A DNA stretch of 64,000 nucleotides from Conoideocrella luteorostrata (lineage: Eukaryota > Ascomycota > Sordariomycetes > Hypocreales > Clavicipitaceae): contig JASWJB010000019.1 of NCBI GenBank assembly GCA_032433595.1, positions 186,001 to 250,000 of the forward strand, in the 5' to 3' direction. This document shows positions 24,671 through 36,517 of this stretch, piece by piece. A program made the position numbers and the translations under genes. The notes under the pieces were generated by a model. The model made no database searches. It saw only the letters and a program-made list of their open reading frames with translations, and had not been told where the DNA came from. Numbering within the stretch: the first letter of the stretch is position 1; every line of letters begins with the position of its first letter.

Positions 24671-26379
24671 GTCACCAGCATCTGGCTAGACGGAATTAGC
24701 TCCGTCGCCGTATCGCCTTCCGAGAGTAATAACACAGAAAAAGTAACTGGTGGCGAAACTAATGCGTGAAGGGCGTAAACATTTAGTTTACCAGAAGCAA
24801 GTAACATGAAATCCTTGCTTGAGTCCAACAGCTAGTGATGAGAATGATCGATACAAATAGTTGCGGCAGACCGATTTCGAATAGTCTAATATTGAACGCG
24901 GTAATGATGGCCAGCAGGTAGTGATGATTTCAATGGCCAGGCGCCAACGATATCTTGGACAGCATTAGCTACACCGTGGGTATCCTATCGTCGCTGCTGT
25001 TGCCGCTACTTCCACTGCCGGTATCGGTCGTCGTTGTCGTCGTCGCGTCGCGTAGTTAAAACGTAGTCGCTGATGTTGGGTTGTGCTGGACAATTCAAAG
25101 CTCGAATGATAGACCGGAGGCTTTCAAGGTGGGTGAGTCGGTGAGGGGGCAGACTTCTGGCCAAAGGATACGAGTAATAGCTTGGTGGATCTCAGGTCTC
25201 GGTACCTGTACGATAGGAATTGAATGGTTGTGCAACTAACAAATTGCCGTGATAAATTTCTTCATCATCTTCACGTATTTATGGAATAAGAAAAAACAAT
25301 GCCTATATGCCTACGGAGTAGATAGTCTTATTTTGGGCACAAGTCCGACTTTCTGCTGTGCTGTTCTTGTCGTCGCCTAAAGCGTTGTTAACCCACTAAC
25401 TATTGCCATAGTTGCTCAGTAACTAAACTAGGTATAGCACAAAGGGAGTATGACTCAGCACGAATTTTTGCTTGCGCTAGCCTACTAATAACCTAAAGGT
25501 TAAAAAAAAATTGCTCTCATCGCGTGTGTCCAAGTCAGTGCACCGAGGCGCACTCAGCTACTGCTCCTGGCTCGAAGCTCACATGAGCTCGTAAAGGGTG
25601 CAAGATGCACCCCGTGTGTTTATCCCAATAGGCCATAGAATACGGAGTACCGCGCATAGGAAAATGTATTATTTATAATTCTATAACCACTTAAATCTGT
25701 TTTAACAAAAATCAACACCACCAAGTTGTTTGAATTGCAATCAGCAAATGAGGAGTTTCAGGCTTGTGTTTCACAGCATTATTTATTTCACTTTTTCACA
25801 TATACATGCACGAATGTATATATATGATGATTCTGGTTTAATGAGAGAAAGGAAGTGGCCCACAAAGAATTGATAATGAGGCTAATTGCTCCGTGTCCAA
25901 AGTCGACCAACAACGAACTTGTGACCTGTGTGGGAAATTGATAAGATCTATTCACCAAGTAGCGCTGTATATAGTATATATGACATTGGTGGGATTCATT
26001 TAATAGGACATCAGCGTGAATTCGTATCATTTTCTACTAATAAATGATGTGGCTGCATTGCCAAGCGTGTTAGTTTGTATACCGTAGGTAAGACGCGGCT
26101 CATCCATACGCCCAAGCCAAGCGCAGAGCACGGCAAAATGCGGTCGTCGATTCATATAATTTGCTTGTTATCCCGTGCTCCAGTCATTCTCCCATCACTC
26201 GCAATTGCATCCAAACCAGATCTGACCAAAAGGAAACGATCTTGTATGCCCAGAATTAGCTCAACCACTACAGCCCACCAGGTTCATATGTTCCTACATA
26301 AATTGAACGATGTTTGACCCGAGCAAGTGGTAGTTGTGTCAATCGGAGCAAATATTGGAGTTGATGGACAGGTCTCATC
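24671..26379. promoter_or_regulatory. wc-1 upstream region and 3' flank of KAP121
   Basis: There is no coding signal. A GTCGTC-rich tract near 25026-25056 and AT-rich sequence lie upstream of wc-1, which is expected to have a long leader. Two copies of the 9-mer TACGGAGTA occur at 25312-25320 and 25641-25649. The last roughly 400 bp should be the KAP121 3' UTR. Confidence 0.5.
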
Positions 26380-29300
26380 TCAATTGAAGTAACGCATGAT
26401 CATTTGCTGCGAGTCCTGAGAAAATTGGCTGAGGAGAGGCATTGGGTCCACGTTTGTCGCTGTGAGGAGCGTCTTAGCTGCAGAAGCCACTCGACTAGCT
26501 GTCTGTCCTTGCAACGCCTCTGCCTCTAGGGCTTGTGCGACAAATAGAAAAACCTTGCTTGCTTGGTTCAAAATAACAGGGTTTCGTCTAAACGCATCCA
26601 GGAAAGTTAGCTGTATCCTAAACTGCAATCTCTGCCTTGGTGCTTACTCACTGGTCAATAAGTTCAGCAAGGTATGCATATGCATACGGAGCAGCTTCCT
26701 CGTCATTGATAACCGGCAATGTATCGACCCATTGCGTGATAACGGCCTGAGCATCCCCTACATTGCCAGCATTATAATGCAATATTTTGGCAATTGCAGC
26801 ACATGCATTCTCTGTAGCATACACATTTTCGTCATTTCGAGCTTCCGGTACTTGAGTTACTTGGAACAGATAAGGTACCGACCCGCCCAAAAACTGTGTC
26901 CATGCGGGTCCTCCGTGATGGGCCGCCACCCCGATACCATAGGCCGCGGCCTGGCGAATAGCTGCAGAAGCGTCTCGACAACCATCTATAAGAGGCTGGG
27001 TGATATAGTTAGCATAACGATTGCTCTCCGGCCCACAGTATTCAAGAACGTCATCCAAGATGCACAGCCCCCACTGTCTCTGTGTTGGATCTGTCGATGT
27101 AAGAAAGCTCTCGTAGGTCGACATCAATCTTTCCCATGCCGGCAGGAAAGCTGCTCCATGATTTTTGAAGATTGAGTGAAACGCCTTGTTCATATCTGAC
27201 AATAAGGTCTGGTCGTCTTCAATCTCCCTTTCAAGTTCGTCAGCCTCGTCCTCAACATCATCTGCAGTGGCCCCTTCCTTGTCCTCCGCTCGTTGAGCTA
27301 CCCTAGTTTGGTAATCTTCGATCGTAGAATGTACAGAATCGATGAAACCATTCATGTGAGCTGGAGTCAGGCAATTTTTGCCTACAACTTCCACAGATTC
27401 GTAAAAACATTGATACATCTCAGCGAGCGTTTCAATAGAGGGTTCAGCGCTCAGTACCTCAAGAAGTTTGCCTGCCGTAGCCGTCCAGAGACCTGCCAGT
27501 TCATTTGAAGGGCAGCCATATGCTTTTTTGTACGAGCTTAACAATTGCGGCACCAGCTTAGCTGAGATGTATCGAACAGGGTCGTGAAAGAAGAAGGCAA
27601 GGCCAGGAAGTGCAATTTTTTCCATAATGTTGGCCACAAATGGTGCAAAGGCCGCTTCGAGAACTTGGGCATAGACAACAAGCAGTTCAATTGCCATGTG
27701 CTTGTCATCCATGGTGCTTGTTCGAATACCAATCATCTTACCCTTTAGAGGAACGAATTCCCAGCCATCCTCTCCGTTCATTTGCTCAGCCTGTTCGTCA
27801 TCGTCAAGCAACTGTATATCTGCTTTCGCCATAGCTAGTTCCAGAAGAGGAGGCATGACGCTCTCTAGGAAGGGAACAAAGTCGGAGCCCAATACACGAC
27901 ACATGCGACCCCAACAGTGCATTAAGTATTGGGCTTGCGGATCGTCCGCGTCCGTAATGTTGGCCTGGATGTTGGTCAACAGGTTGACAAGAGTCATAGC
28001 GTCCTGTCCGAGTCGTTCTCGCCCAACAGCGAGCGCGATAAGAGTAGCACATTCCATGGCTTTACCGCGAAGGAGTCTGTATTCTTTCTCGCTCTGGTTT
28101 TGGAGCACGTTGACAAGTAGAGGCATAAGTGTATCATAGTACTTGGAGAATGCCGCTTGCGCAGCATCAGCGATAGTAGCAATGGTAGACAGAGCCTGTT
28201 CCTGTACAAAGCGCTTGTCACTTTGAAGCAGCTGAAATAGGTGAGACAACAGGTCATCAAGATATGGTTCCAGAATAGACTTCTCCGCCTCTTCGCAAAA
28301 ATTTACAAGAGCAGCTGCAGCGTGAGATTTGACTCGTGCTTCCGGTGAGTTTAATACCGGCACAACGGCCTTCAAAACTCGATCATAAAAGTCGGTTTGC
28401 ATCTTGGGGGCAAAATCCGTGCTCATTTGACCCAATGCGTTGCAGCCAGCCCAACGAACCCGAGGGTGAGTATCTTGCAATGCTGGAATGACCAAGTCGA
28501 GCACTTGGCTTAGTTCGCCAATCATCAAATCGCGACAACCCTCTGAGATAGCGGAAATGGCCATCAAAGCGGCATGCCGATCCCTCCAAGCCATGGAGTT
28601 CATCATTCTAGGCAGCCAATTGAATGTAGGGGCTAAGATAGTCTGTCCGCCGAGCTTATTCGCAAGACGGTCCATCGTCTGCTCACCAGCCACGTGGTTT
28701 TGATCGCTTTCATCTTGATCAAGCTAGCAATATTGTCAAACAATCAACTTATGACAGATTTGATGGAAACGGAAGGTGAAGGAAAAGAAAAGATATAGAA
28801 AAGTTTGCTTACATCGTCCGAGGCTAGCCATTCAGTTGCATCGTCATCATCTTCTCCTAAATCAGTCATGAGGCTAAGACATTGGGTGATCATATCATTG
28901 GTGTAAGATGGATCATTCCGGCACATAGAGGGTGCGTAGTCGGCAAAAGTAGCCATCAGCTCGAGCGAATTTTGACGGCAAATGCCATCAAGTTCCTTGT
29001 CTTGGATAACTGAAACATTAAATTGCACTAGGTTTTGAAAAAGCTGCTTGAACATCTTCGGAGCTGTCTCTGCCAGATCAATTAGAGCCAATAATGCCTT
29101 GCTCAAGTCTTCCGAGTCTTGAGAATTCTTGATTGGGGGAAGAATATTGAGAACATCGGGAATCAATGTGTAATATTTTGTCTGTGATTTCTTGCTGATT
29201 GTGCCGAAGAAAGATGCAAACGCCTCCATTGCGGCAAGGCGAACCTGGATTAAAAGTCAGAGTCCATCTTGAATCTGGGTGTGAACACGAATATTGGAAC

Positions 29301-30049
29301 CGACCATCACGGCGTCATCTTGAAACCCTTTCTGGAAAGCCTGCAACACGGTTTCTTCGTGTTGTCTCTCAATTATTCCTGGAGTTGTCTTGAACACCCG
29401 AAACGCATTTTCCCGCTTTTCTGCCTCTGAAGCTTGGCTCAGTTGGAAGAGTGCGCCAAGAAGTTCAGACCAGGAGTCGTCTTTTTACATTGTTTGAAGC
29501 GTTAGTCTCCGGGGTCGGGATATTTGATACGTAGTAGACGAATCGAAATACGCACTATTATCTGTGTATTGTCTTGCAACCTCCGCAACGGCGTCGCTAA
29601 TCTTGTTACGAACCGTCCGATCTGGTTCAGTGGCCAGTGTCTCGAGAAGCTTTTGGCGAATAACAGTGGCTTGATCTTTAGCTAACGAGTAGAATATATC
29701 GACGTTATTTCCTGATTCAACCTTGCGAGTTTTTGAGGCTATTCGGCGGAAGATAACGGCAGCGAAAGATCGAGCCTGGATGTTCAATATTAGGATCAAA
29801 AACAGAACAAATGGGCATATGAAACACCAGCCGACAAACGCATGAACAAGAGTTAACTTTACGTACGGTATTGTCTCCAGCACCTTGTATTTGTTCAGCA
29901 AGTCCCACTAGAAGTACTTCCGGGCGGTTGCTCGTCCAGTTGTTCTGAAGATGCTCCTCAGCCTGAGATCGAGTGGCATTGTCGGCAGACTGAAGCGCTT
30001 GTAGAAGCTGGGTTAGCTCAGCGTGCACTTCGGGTGAGAGTAGAGACAT
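26380..30049 (-). CDS. KAP121: Importin beta-3, Kap121/Pse1 karyopherin
   Basis: A nuclear import receptor that carries ribosomal proteins and other cargo through the pore with Ran. Six exons: 30049-29867, 29775-29556, 29480-29305, 29244-28813, 28723-26652 and 26587-26380. They give 1096 aa, the family's length, with every phase matching. It starts MSLLSPEVHAELTQLLQALQ; the importin-beta N-terminal region includes RSFAAVIFRRIASKTRK. HEAT repeats follow throughout (GDLSQ-type helices, PRVRWAGCNALGQMSTDFAP), with the acidic loop ATADDVEDEADELEREIEDD. The C-terminus is QFSQDSQQMIMRYFN. Two donors depart from GTANGT: GTGCGT (29555) and GTCGGT (29304); both junctions are dictated by the conserved protein. 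The upstream TTG-started 9 residues seen in frame are not part of the gene. Confidence 0.96.
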
Positions 30050-31103
30050 GGTGGTGGCGCCGGCTGGGCGGTACAAGCGCCGATCAGCCTAGATATATCT
30101 CTTTGTGTTATGGCCTCTGTCAGTGACACGCGAAGGCGGTGCGTTGAGCTGTAGAATGAGGCGTTGATGTCTAGCGAGGGCCGAGAAGAAAATTAGAACC
30201 TACTCCCTTTGAGAGTCAACTTGTGGTGGGGAGGAGAAAGTGGGGGGAGGGGAAGATGCAGGTGGATGTTTGGAGCGCTGAGTGGCAGGCTTTTGGACGT
30301 ACTGATTTAGCTAGCCAGACACACACCAACCACCAGTCGCATGTCGCGTTTTGTCGCGAAAAGTATCTAGTGCCCAAAACAGAAAGCCGGAAGCCCATTG
30401 CACACGATATTGTAAAGTCAAGATGCAACAGAAAATACCCGTTGCCCTGTCCTGCCCAGAAGGGTTTTTTTTACATCATACCGTATTGGTGGCTAGATCA
30501 GTGAAACAAGTTTTTGCCTACCCAACGCTCAGGCTCGTCAGGCGGTTGGCCATGAGCTCTTGGGAGTGATCTTCGAATTGGTCAGTCAGGTGTGATTGAT
30601 GATGCTAGACAGGTTCAGAAGGACTGATCAGTAAAACCAAGTTGATAGGCTTCCTGCTGATCAGGCAGTTCCTGCCACTGGACTGCTACGATACTGATAA
30701 GCTAGAAACAGGCGTTTTCGAAATATGACACCCACCCAATGTCGGCTGTGCGTTTGAGCACTGTAATTGGCGACGTCATCAGGAACCCTGTCCTACCCTA
30801 CCCTCTGTATCAACCCCACTCCCCACCGGGACTGACTTTTGACTGGCTTCGTCTTGAAACAACACTCTGGAGAAACGTGTATTGCGCTGTCGTTTTGACA
30901 GAGAAAGCGTACCGCAATAAATCACGATTCATATACCATCAAAGAGAGGCACTCGCCGCGTGGAGGGTTTTGGTCTCGCAAATTAGTTCACCTACGAATC
31001 GAGACTCTGAGCCGTTGAGGCATTTGACCTGACCAAACGGCCAAACCTCGCTCGATGTTAAAGCTGCACCAAGTAATAATCAGGTGAAACCACCCTATCT
31101 TTG
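30050..31103. promoter_or_regulatory. Divergent promoter region of KAP121 and SDS23
   Basis: No ORF here is convincing (the longest is 97 codons at 30739-31032, no similarity). It contains short homopolymer and GGGGA-rich patches near 30226-30260 and must hold both promoters. Confidence 0.55.
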
Positions 31104-32780
31104 ATGGATTCGTCTCCTAGTGTCCCTGAAGGGCCAGTCAAGGGAAACAGGGACCCTGCTTCTCCAAAGCAGCCTACCTTTGATTCGAGTCCCACGGGCG
31201 GCTCTATTCACGTCGCCGCAGCACCACAAAGAACGCCGTCCTTAAGCAACATCAGCAAATCGGCGCATCGGCAGAGTTTCGCAGAGAATCTTCGAAATGT
31301 TCCGCAATCGCCGCGTCATCGACATCCTTCATTTACTCAAGCTGCAGTGCAAGAGCTGCTTAACCATCCCCCGTCAGGGCAAAGACACGCCAACTCCAAG
31401 TTTGCCGGCCGGGAATGGGGTGAAATTACCGTTGGTGAACTCGTCTCACCGGATGATGTGAAATGGATCGATATGGATAGCAGTGTAGAAGAGGCTACTA
31501 TGGTAGGTCACACGTTATAGTCAGTTGCGGAAAAATTGACTGTTGGAAATCTGTTGCATTTCTGAACTAAACTTCTTGAGCCAAACCAACTTCTTACTCA
31601 TTGCTAGGCTTTGCTGAAAAGCAAAACGAATGTCGTTCTCTTACGAGAAGGCGACTCCGATCACACTGCTATTGCGACTTTTGATTACTCAGACCTCAAT
31701 GCCTATCTTCTCGTCGTTGTAGGCCTTTCCAAACCCGAACCTCAGCACATCCAATTGTATAACGAAATAATGCTCAAGGCGCGCGAAGGAAACAAAATAC
31801 TACTCCGCCAAATACAACCCTTCTGCAAGCATGAGCCTTTGGTGGGGGTACCATCTAATGACAATCTATTTCAAGCTGTAGAGATCTTAGGAGGTGGAAT
31901 TCACCGGTTGCTTGTTACTAGCTCGCTCGGTGATGTGATTGGTATAATGAGCCAGCTCCGCATGGTGGACTTCTTCTGGAATGAAGGTGTCAACTTTCCG
32001 TCTGTTGATCGTTTGTACCCTATCCTACTACGAGACTTGGGTATAGGAGTCCAACAGATCATATCTGTCAAGTTAGTGATGATCAAACTTCCCGCCAATA
32101 CTGCACCCATATAGAATCTCCCTCGCTCTTTTGGTTTATTCATTTATATTTAATCATTACATTAATTAGCTAACGTAATTCACAGCTCCGATGCCAGTCT
32201 TTCCAATGCCCTTACTCTTATGAATGACGAGGGATTGACAAGTGTTGCTGTTGTCGATAACGGCCAGAACGTGGTTGGCAACATATCAACCAAAGATGTC
32301 CGTCATTTGACTACAACATCAAGTGCGCCACTACTTAGCGAGTCTTGTATGCACTTTCTTTCCGTCATACTGAATGAGCGCGGAGTTGAGAAGGGTCGTG
32401 ACGCGTTTCCTGTATTCTACGTTACGCCATTATCGACTCTGGCTCATGTAGTGGGTAAGCTCACAGCGACAAGATCACATCGTATGTGGATTGTAGAACC
32501 GATCTCTCCCTCACCATCAGCACCTGTTACTCCAATGCCTGGGCCGCAAAGTGTGGTTAGTGGGTCATCAGCACCTGCTGCTGCCATGCCCGGGGCTCAC
32601 CTTTCTGGAAAGTTGAGTGGTGTGATTTCTCTGACTGACATTCTTAACACATTTGCAAAGTTTGCGGGCTTGCATCCTACTGACCCGGGAGAGCAACGAG
32701 CAAGACGACGAAGAAGCTCGAGCAGCTCCATTCGTCCGAGCCTGGATTCCTCACGACCAAGTATCGATTTTCGGCGGTAA
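31104..32780 (+). CDS. SDS23: SDS23/Moc1 family CBS-domain protein
   Basis: In yeasts, Sds23 proteins are CBS-repeat (AMPK-gamma-like) regulators linked to inhibition of PP2A-type phosphatases, nutrient stress and mitosis. Exons 31104-31502, 31608-32071 and 32186-32780 give 485 aa. The ATG follows a TTG at 31101. The N-terminus is Ser/Pro-rich with candidate phosphosites ([18 protein letters not shown]). The CBS repeats include [59 protein letters not shown] and a last repeat ending [18 protein letters not shown]. The tail is Arg/Ser-rich ([20 protein letters not shown]). Donors are GTAGGT and GTTAGT. It is divergent from KAP121. Confidence 0.95.
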
Positions 32781-33828
32781 AGGTCTGTAGTTAGATTGAG
32801 CAATTGAATTCTATTAAGTGAAAAAGAACGAAAACTCCTGCCAGATAAGTACAAACATTAATGCATCAAATATGTATGCAATAAGGCATACAACATCCGA
32901 AAATATTCAGCCGTCAGCAAATTGGACCAAATTAATACAGCGGCTAACGTTTCATAATCGGCAAGCCGCAATAGACGAATTGTGCAGCGACAGAGGTAGA
33001 GTTACTGTCACGTCTTCTTGTTTTCTTCCGACACCACATTTTGGTGGCGAAAGAATGAGAGTACTACTCTGAGATGCGTTGCAACTGCATATGTGTATGG
33101 ATTGGCCCCATCGAAGTTTAATGTAAGCAGATAGGTGGTGCTGAATTAAACACAATTAGCTAAAGCATCAAATGTGACGGAGCTAGCACCCTTCAGAAAT
33201 AACTTAGTGATGGTACTTTGAGGTGCTTAGCGATCTCGGTCTCTCACCAAGAGTTATCATCAGTATCTATAATCATTAAAACACGCAACCTACTAGCTTG
33301 AGTGATTGGTGGTTCAGCACAGTAACTCTAATGAATATAGAAAGAATGCATATTACAATAGAGTAGACCTTTGTAAATGTCGCTCCGCCGAGCCACTTGA
33401 AAGGCGCCAATTGCTAGCATCTATAGGTGCCAGTATTGCCGGCCTGCATTAAGAAATATATCATATAGTCTTGATAGCATGTAACAAACCTGCGGCGTCT
33501 CTGGCATATAGTTATTTTGGGGCCTCCGCGACAGCGTTACGAGTTGGGAAGGGCACGGAGCAAGTACTGCTGCAATTGATAAATAACCTTCTATTGATAT
33601 TAATAGTGGTTACCTTGCCCGATCAAGAAGAGGCTACGGGGCAATAACGATTGGACAGGGTCAGAGTTTTGTCACAGGCGACAAGGACGTGTTCCTGTGT
33701 TTTTGTTTTTTCAAGTTCCGCTAGTTATGGCTTGCTTCCCAGTAGGTAACGGATCGCTGTGGGCAAATATAACAGATATATACAGAGAGTAAATATAATC
33801 AATCGCATATCACCCTTTAGCATCAAAT
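32781..33828. other. Convergent 3' spacer between SDS23 and the NYN-like gene
   Basis: Nothing coding is recognised. The 84- and 85-codon frames at 32597-33072 are antisense to or downstream of SDS23 without similarity. The region is AT-rich and should contain both 3' UTRs. Confidence 0.55.
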
Positions 33829-35328
33829 CTACATTAACAGCTCTTCTAGGTAATTATCTAATATGATTATCCGAAAACGCTCACCCCATTTCTGTGTCCG
33901 CACTAACTTTTGCCAGTGTGAAGAGAGACTAATTTTCCATGACACCACTTCCACATGCCAACCCATCTTCAGCGCTCTTTCAGCGTATGTGAAAAAGCCA
34001 TCCGAGTACTTTGCTGGTTGCGCATCGCCAGTTGCTATTACAAGAGTTCCAGGTTTGCTGAAACACTCCATCACTGATTCTGCGATGCGTGTTTGCAGCG
34101 TTTCGTCTACCAGCTCTTCCATGTATCGGGCAATTTTCCGCGCAGTAGCCAACTCATCTGAGGAGGACACTTCTCTATTTTCTTTGCAGCTCCAATTTCT
34201 CAGCTCACTGACTTGAGTTCTCTCTCTGATATCAACACGATAGCCCAGCTCTCGGAGCTCTTGAACATAACGAGGCTCTGGGCGGCGGGGCATGACTGAG
34301 CAACCAACGTTAAGAACTAAAGTCCTTCGACCACGAACAAGAATTTCGGTAAGAAAGTTTAAGTTCAGCTGAGGTAATGGTACAAATCGTGCATTCTCTG
34401 CGATTGAGTACTTTCTTCGAAGGGCGCGATGAAAGCTGATATTAATGTTTGACATATCCAAGAAAACATGAACGCCGTTGAGCGCAACCTGGACGTCCTT
34501 TGCCATGATACTGGCATCACCCGCTCGAAGTGGTATTAGCTGCAATAATAATGATTCATGTTGTTGGTCTAGCGAGAATTTCGTGTCTGAGACGGAGGAT
34601 ATAGGTCCGTGCTTGGCAGGCTTATACGATAATATCGTGATATTCGACGTTGTTTGAGGTGACTTGGAAGTTACTTGGGTTGGAGGCGCCGTATTGCAGC
34701 TGGCTACCACGCAAGGTATCTCGATGTCAGAATGGTATTCTCGAACCATATTCCCTGAAATAGAGCTATGGCCATGGGAAGCCGAAAGATGCCTTCGCAG
34801 CGTCGGAACGGGCTGCTCAAAGCTCAAGCTTGTGGTTTGCGGTTGTTCACGGCTCATTTGCCGATAAGCTGAGACGAGAGACTTGCGGTACAGTTTCGGC
34901 AGTCCTGACATTATGCCTCGTCCAGTTGACACATTTTTCGGACTGGACTTTTGCGTTGCATTCGATCCTTGTGAAGCCACAAAGGTTTCTTGGTTCGTTT
35001 GATCCACATCAGATGGGGCTCTGGTGATTTGATCCTGAAGGTGAGATTGAACTCTCTCGAAATCTCCTAGCTTAATTGCTTTAGTCATAGATGATTGCAG
35101 TTCCTGGTCATTTTGATCCCGTAATGAATCTACTCCCTCATGAGCAGCTGCTAGTGAGAGTAGCTGATTCGAAGTAGAGGCCCTTCTCCAGTACAATTTC
35201 CGGAAATCACCCAACATCGGTGCTGAGTCCATAGCATGGTGTCCACAGCACTCCTTGTTTCTACTAGAAAGCTTCGAAGAAGCTTGATGACAAGTTGTAG
35301 TAGTATGAGTATCTTGTGAGGTACACAT
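33829..35328 (-). CDS. NYN (PIN-like) domain protein, function unassigned
   Basis: A single 499-codon exon starting at a true ATG (MCTSQDTHTT). The first 270 residues are Ser/Thr/Gln-rich and look disordered. From about residue 280 there is a folded domain with HVFLDMSNINISF (Asp 291), then FLTEILVRGRRTLVLNVGCS, GYRVDIRERTQ, KPGTLVIATGDAQPAKYSDG and GWHVEVVSWK. This alternation of beta strands with Asp residues at strand ends matches the NYN/PIN nuclease fold, where such acidic residues bind metal in RNA cleavage. Nuclease activity is inferred, not shown. The third acidic position is not obvious, so it may be a non-catalytic member. No partner is suggested by the neighbours. An additional 5' exon within 35330-35990 is possible. 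Confidence 0.75.
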   Translation of the reverse strand: MCTSQDTHTTTTCHQASSKLSSRNKECCGHHAMDSAPMLGDFRKLYWRRASTSNQLLSLAAAHEGVDSLRDQNDQELQSSMTKAIKLGDFERVQSHLQDQITRAPSDVDQTNQETFVASQGSNATQKSSPKNVSTGRGIMSGLPKLYRKSLVSAYRQMSREQPQTTSLSFEQPVPTLRRHLSASHGHSSISGNMVREYHSDIEIPCVVASCNTAPPTQVTSKSPQTTSNITILSYKPAKHGPISSVSDTKFSLDQQHESLLLQLIPLRAGDASIMAKDVQVALNGVHVFLDMSNINISFHRALRRKYSIAENARFVPLPQLNLNFLTEILVRGRRTLVLNVGCSVMPRRPEPRYVQELRELGYRVDIRERTQVSELRNWSCKENREVSSSDELATARKIARYMEELVDETLQTRIAESVMECFSKPGTLVIATGDAQPAKYSDGFFTYAERALKMGWHVEVVSWKISLSSHWQKLVRTQKWGERFRIIILDNYLEELLM

Positions 35329-35984
35329 CGCGAAATTTGCGGGCGGTAGCTTCCGGTAATATTAACATTGATCTAGTGGCCGGGCATAGCATTGGATTCC
35401 TCATATAAGGCGAGGCTCCATTCCCCGGTCCCAGTGTTGCCAAGACAATTGTGGCAAATGTATCTTTATAAAGCGGGCGGTCGAATAAAAGTCCGTTAAT
35501 TTCGTCCAAGTTAAGGTATGTAGAAGTCGGACAGTGATTTCGACCATGATACAAGTTCAGCGGACCCTCACAATATGGTGAGCTAGTATAAGGTCATGTA
35601 TGGTGTATAGGCTGAGAATGACAGTTAAGAGTTGGCGCATCGTTGCCAGAAGCTTGGGGAAGGACAACAGGGCTGAGAGATTGAGAAACGCAACCCGAGC
35701 AGAACTCAATTGATGTTGTGCGAGAGAGCGGAGAGCATTTATCACAGCTCAAAATGTAAAATGTAAGCTTTACACTCGAAATATCAACAGTTACATCATC
35801 ATTATTAGAGGACGTATGGTTGTCAATTTGAAACCAAGCAGCAGAGAGCTGCGGGGCGATCGTGGAAGGATGCAAGTGGTGAATGAGGTCAACGTTGTAG
35901 CCGAATTCCGGAAGTAGCGCTTGCAAGGTGTTGGTTGGTGAGATGTGGCAATGCTGGCGGGACGCCAGGCTGGGTGGCTGGGTA
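35329..35984. other. Upstream region of the NYN-like gene
   Basis: Two minus-strand frames (35264-35554, 96 codons; 35594-35992, 132 codons, starting inside the inverted repeat) show no recognisable domain. I treat the region as promoter and leader, with low certainty that no small exon is missed. Confidence 0.4.
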
Positions 35985-36244
35985 CCAGGCATGCGGGGGA
36001 CAGTTTAACTGAGCCATCGAGGTGGCATTAACTCCGCAAGAGATAATGCCATAGGGACCAAAAATAAGAAAAAATAAGAAAAAAAAATATATATATAACT
36101 ATTATATAGCTTAAATAGTTATTTAGTTAATAAATTTTATTAATAATAAGCTTTAATTGCATCTGTGGTGGGCGTTCGAATTAAAAGGGTCAATTGGACA
36201 ATGTGGACGAAATGGCTCAGTTAAACTGTCCCCCGCATGCCAGG
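35985..36244. mobile_element. Short non-coding element with 30-bp perfect inverted ends (MITE-like)
   Basis: The sequence GGCATGCGGGGGACAGTTTA and ten further bases at 35988-36017 recurs as its exact reverse complement at 36212-36241: 30 of 30 matching over an element of about 250 bp. A 5-bp direct repeat CCAGG flanks it (35985-35989 and 36240-36244, overlapping the outermost arm bases), which could be a target-site duplication. The interior is very AT-rich (36060-36160) and has no ORF. Small size, terminal inverted repeats, no coding capacity and a gene-flanking position suit a MITE. The superfamily is not assigned, and a cruciform-forming repeat of other origin is possible. Confidence 0.6.
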
Positions 36245-36517
36245 CCAGGCTAGTCTCCATAATATTCTCGGGTGCCTAGCAAGGTTTGCGGCGAGCACGA
36301 TTTCTTAGGATAACCCAGACTCATTTGCCGCAAACCATTATTTTATTAGCTCTTTCTACCCATCCAACAGCTAGACTGTACAACCTATCAGCTACATTTC
36401 AGATTGAAAAACAAAGAGCTCATGCCTGTGTTTAGCGCTTATAAATAATGGAAAAATTTAACTTAATCAGTTATTCAACCCAGGTTGCGCCACCAGTTCA
36501 AATTCGATTGTAAATGA

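Noticed and set aside
26462..27175. 237-codon plus-strand ORF
   Set aside because: Entirely antisense to KAP121 exons and intron; its translation has no domain and it follows the codon pattern of the real gene.
35594..35992. 132-codon minus ORF starting in the inverted repeat
   Set aside because: No recognisable motif; its ATG belongs to the palindromic GCATGC of the repeat. Kept only as possible leader of the NYN-like gene.
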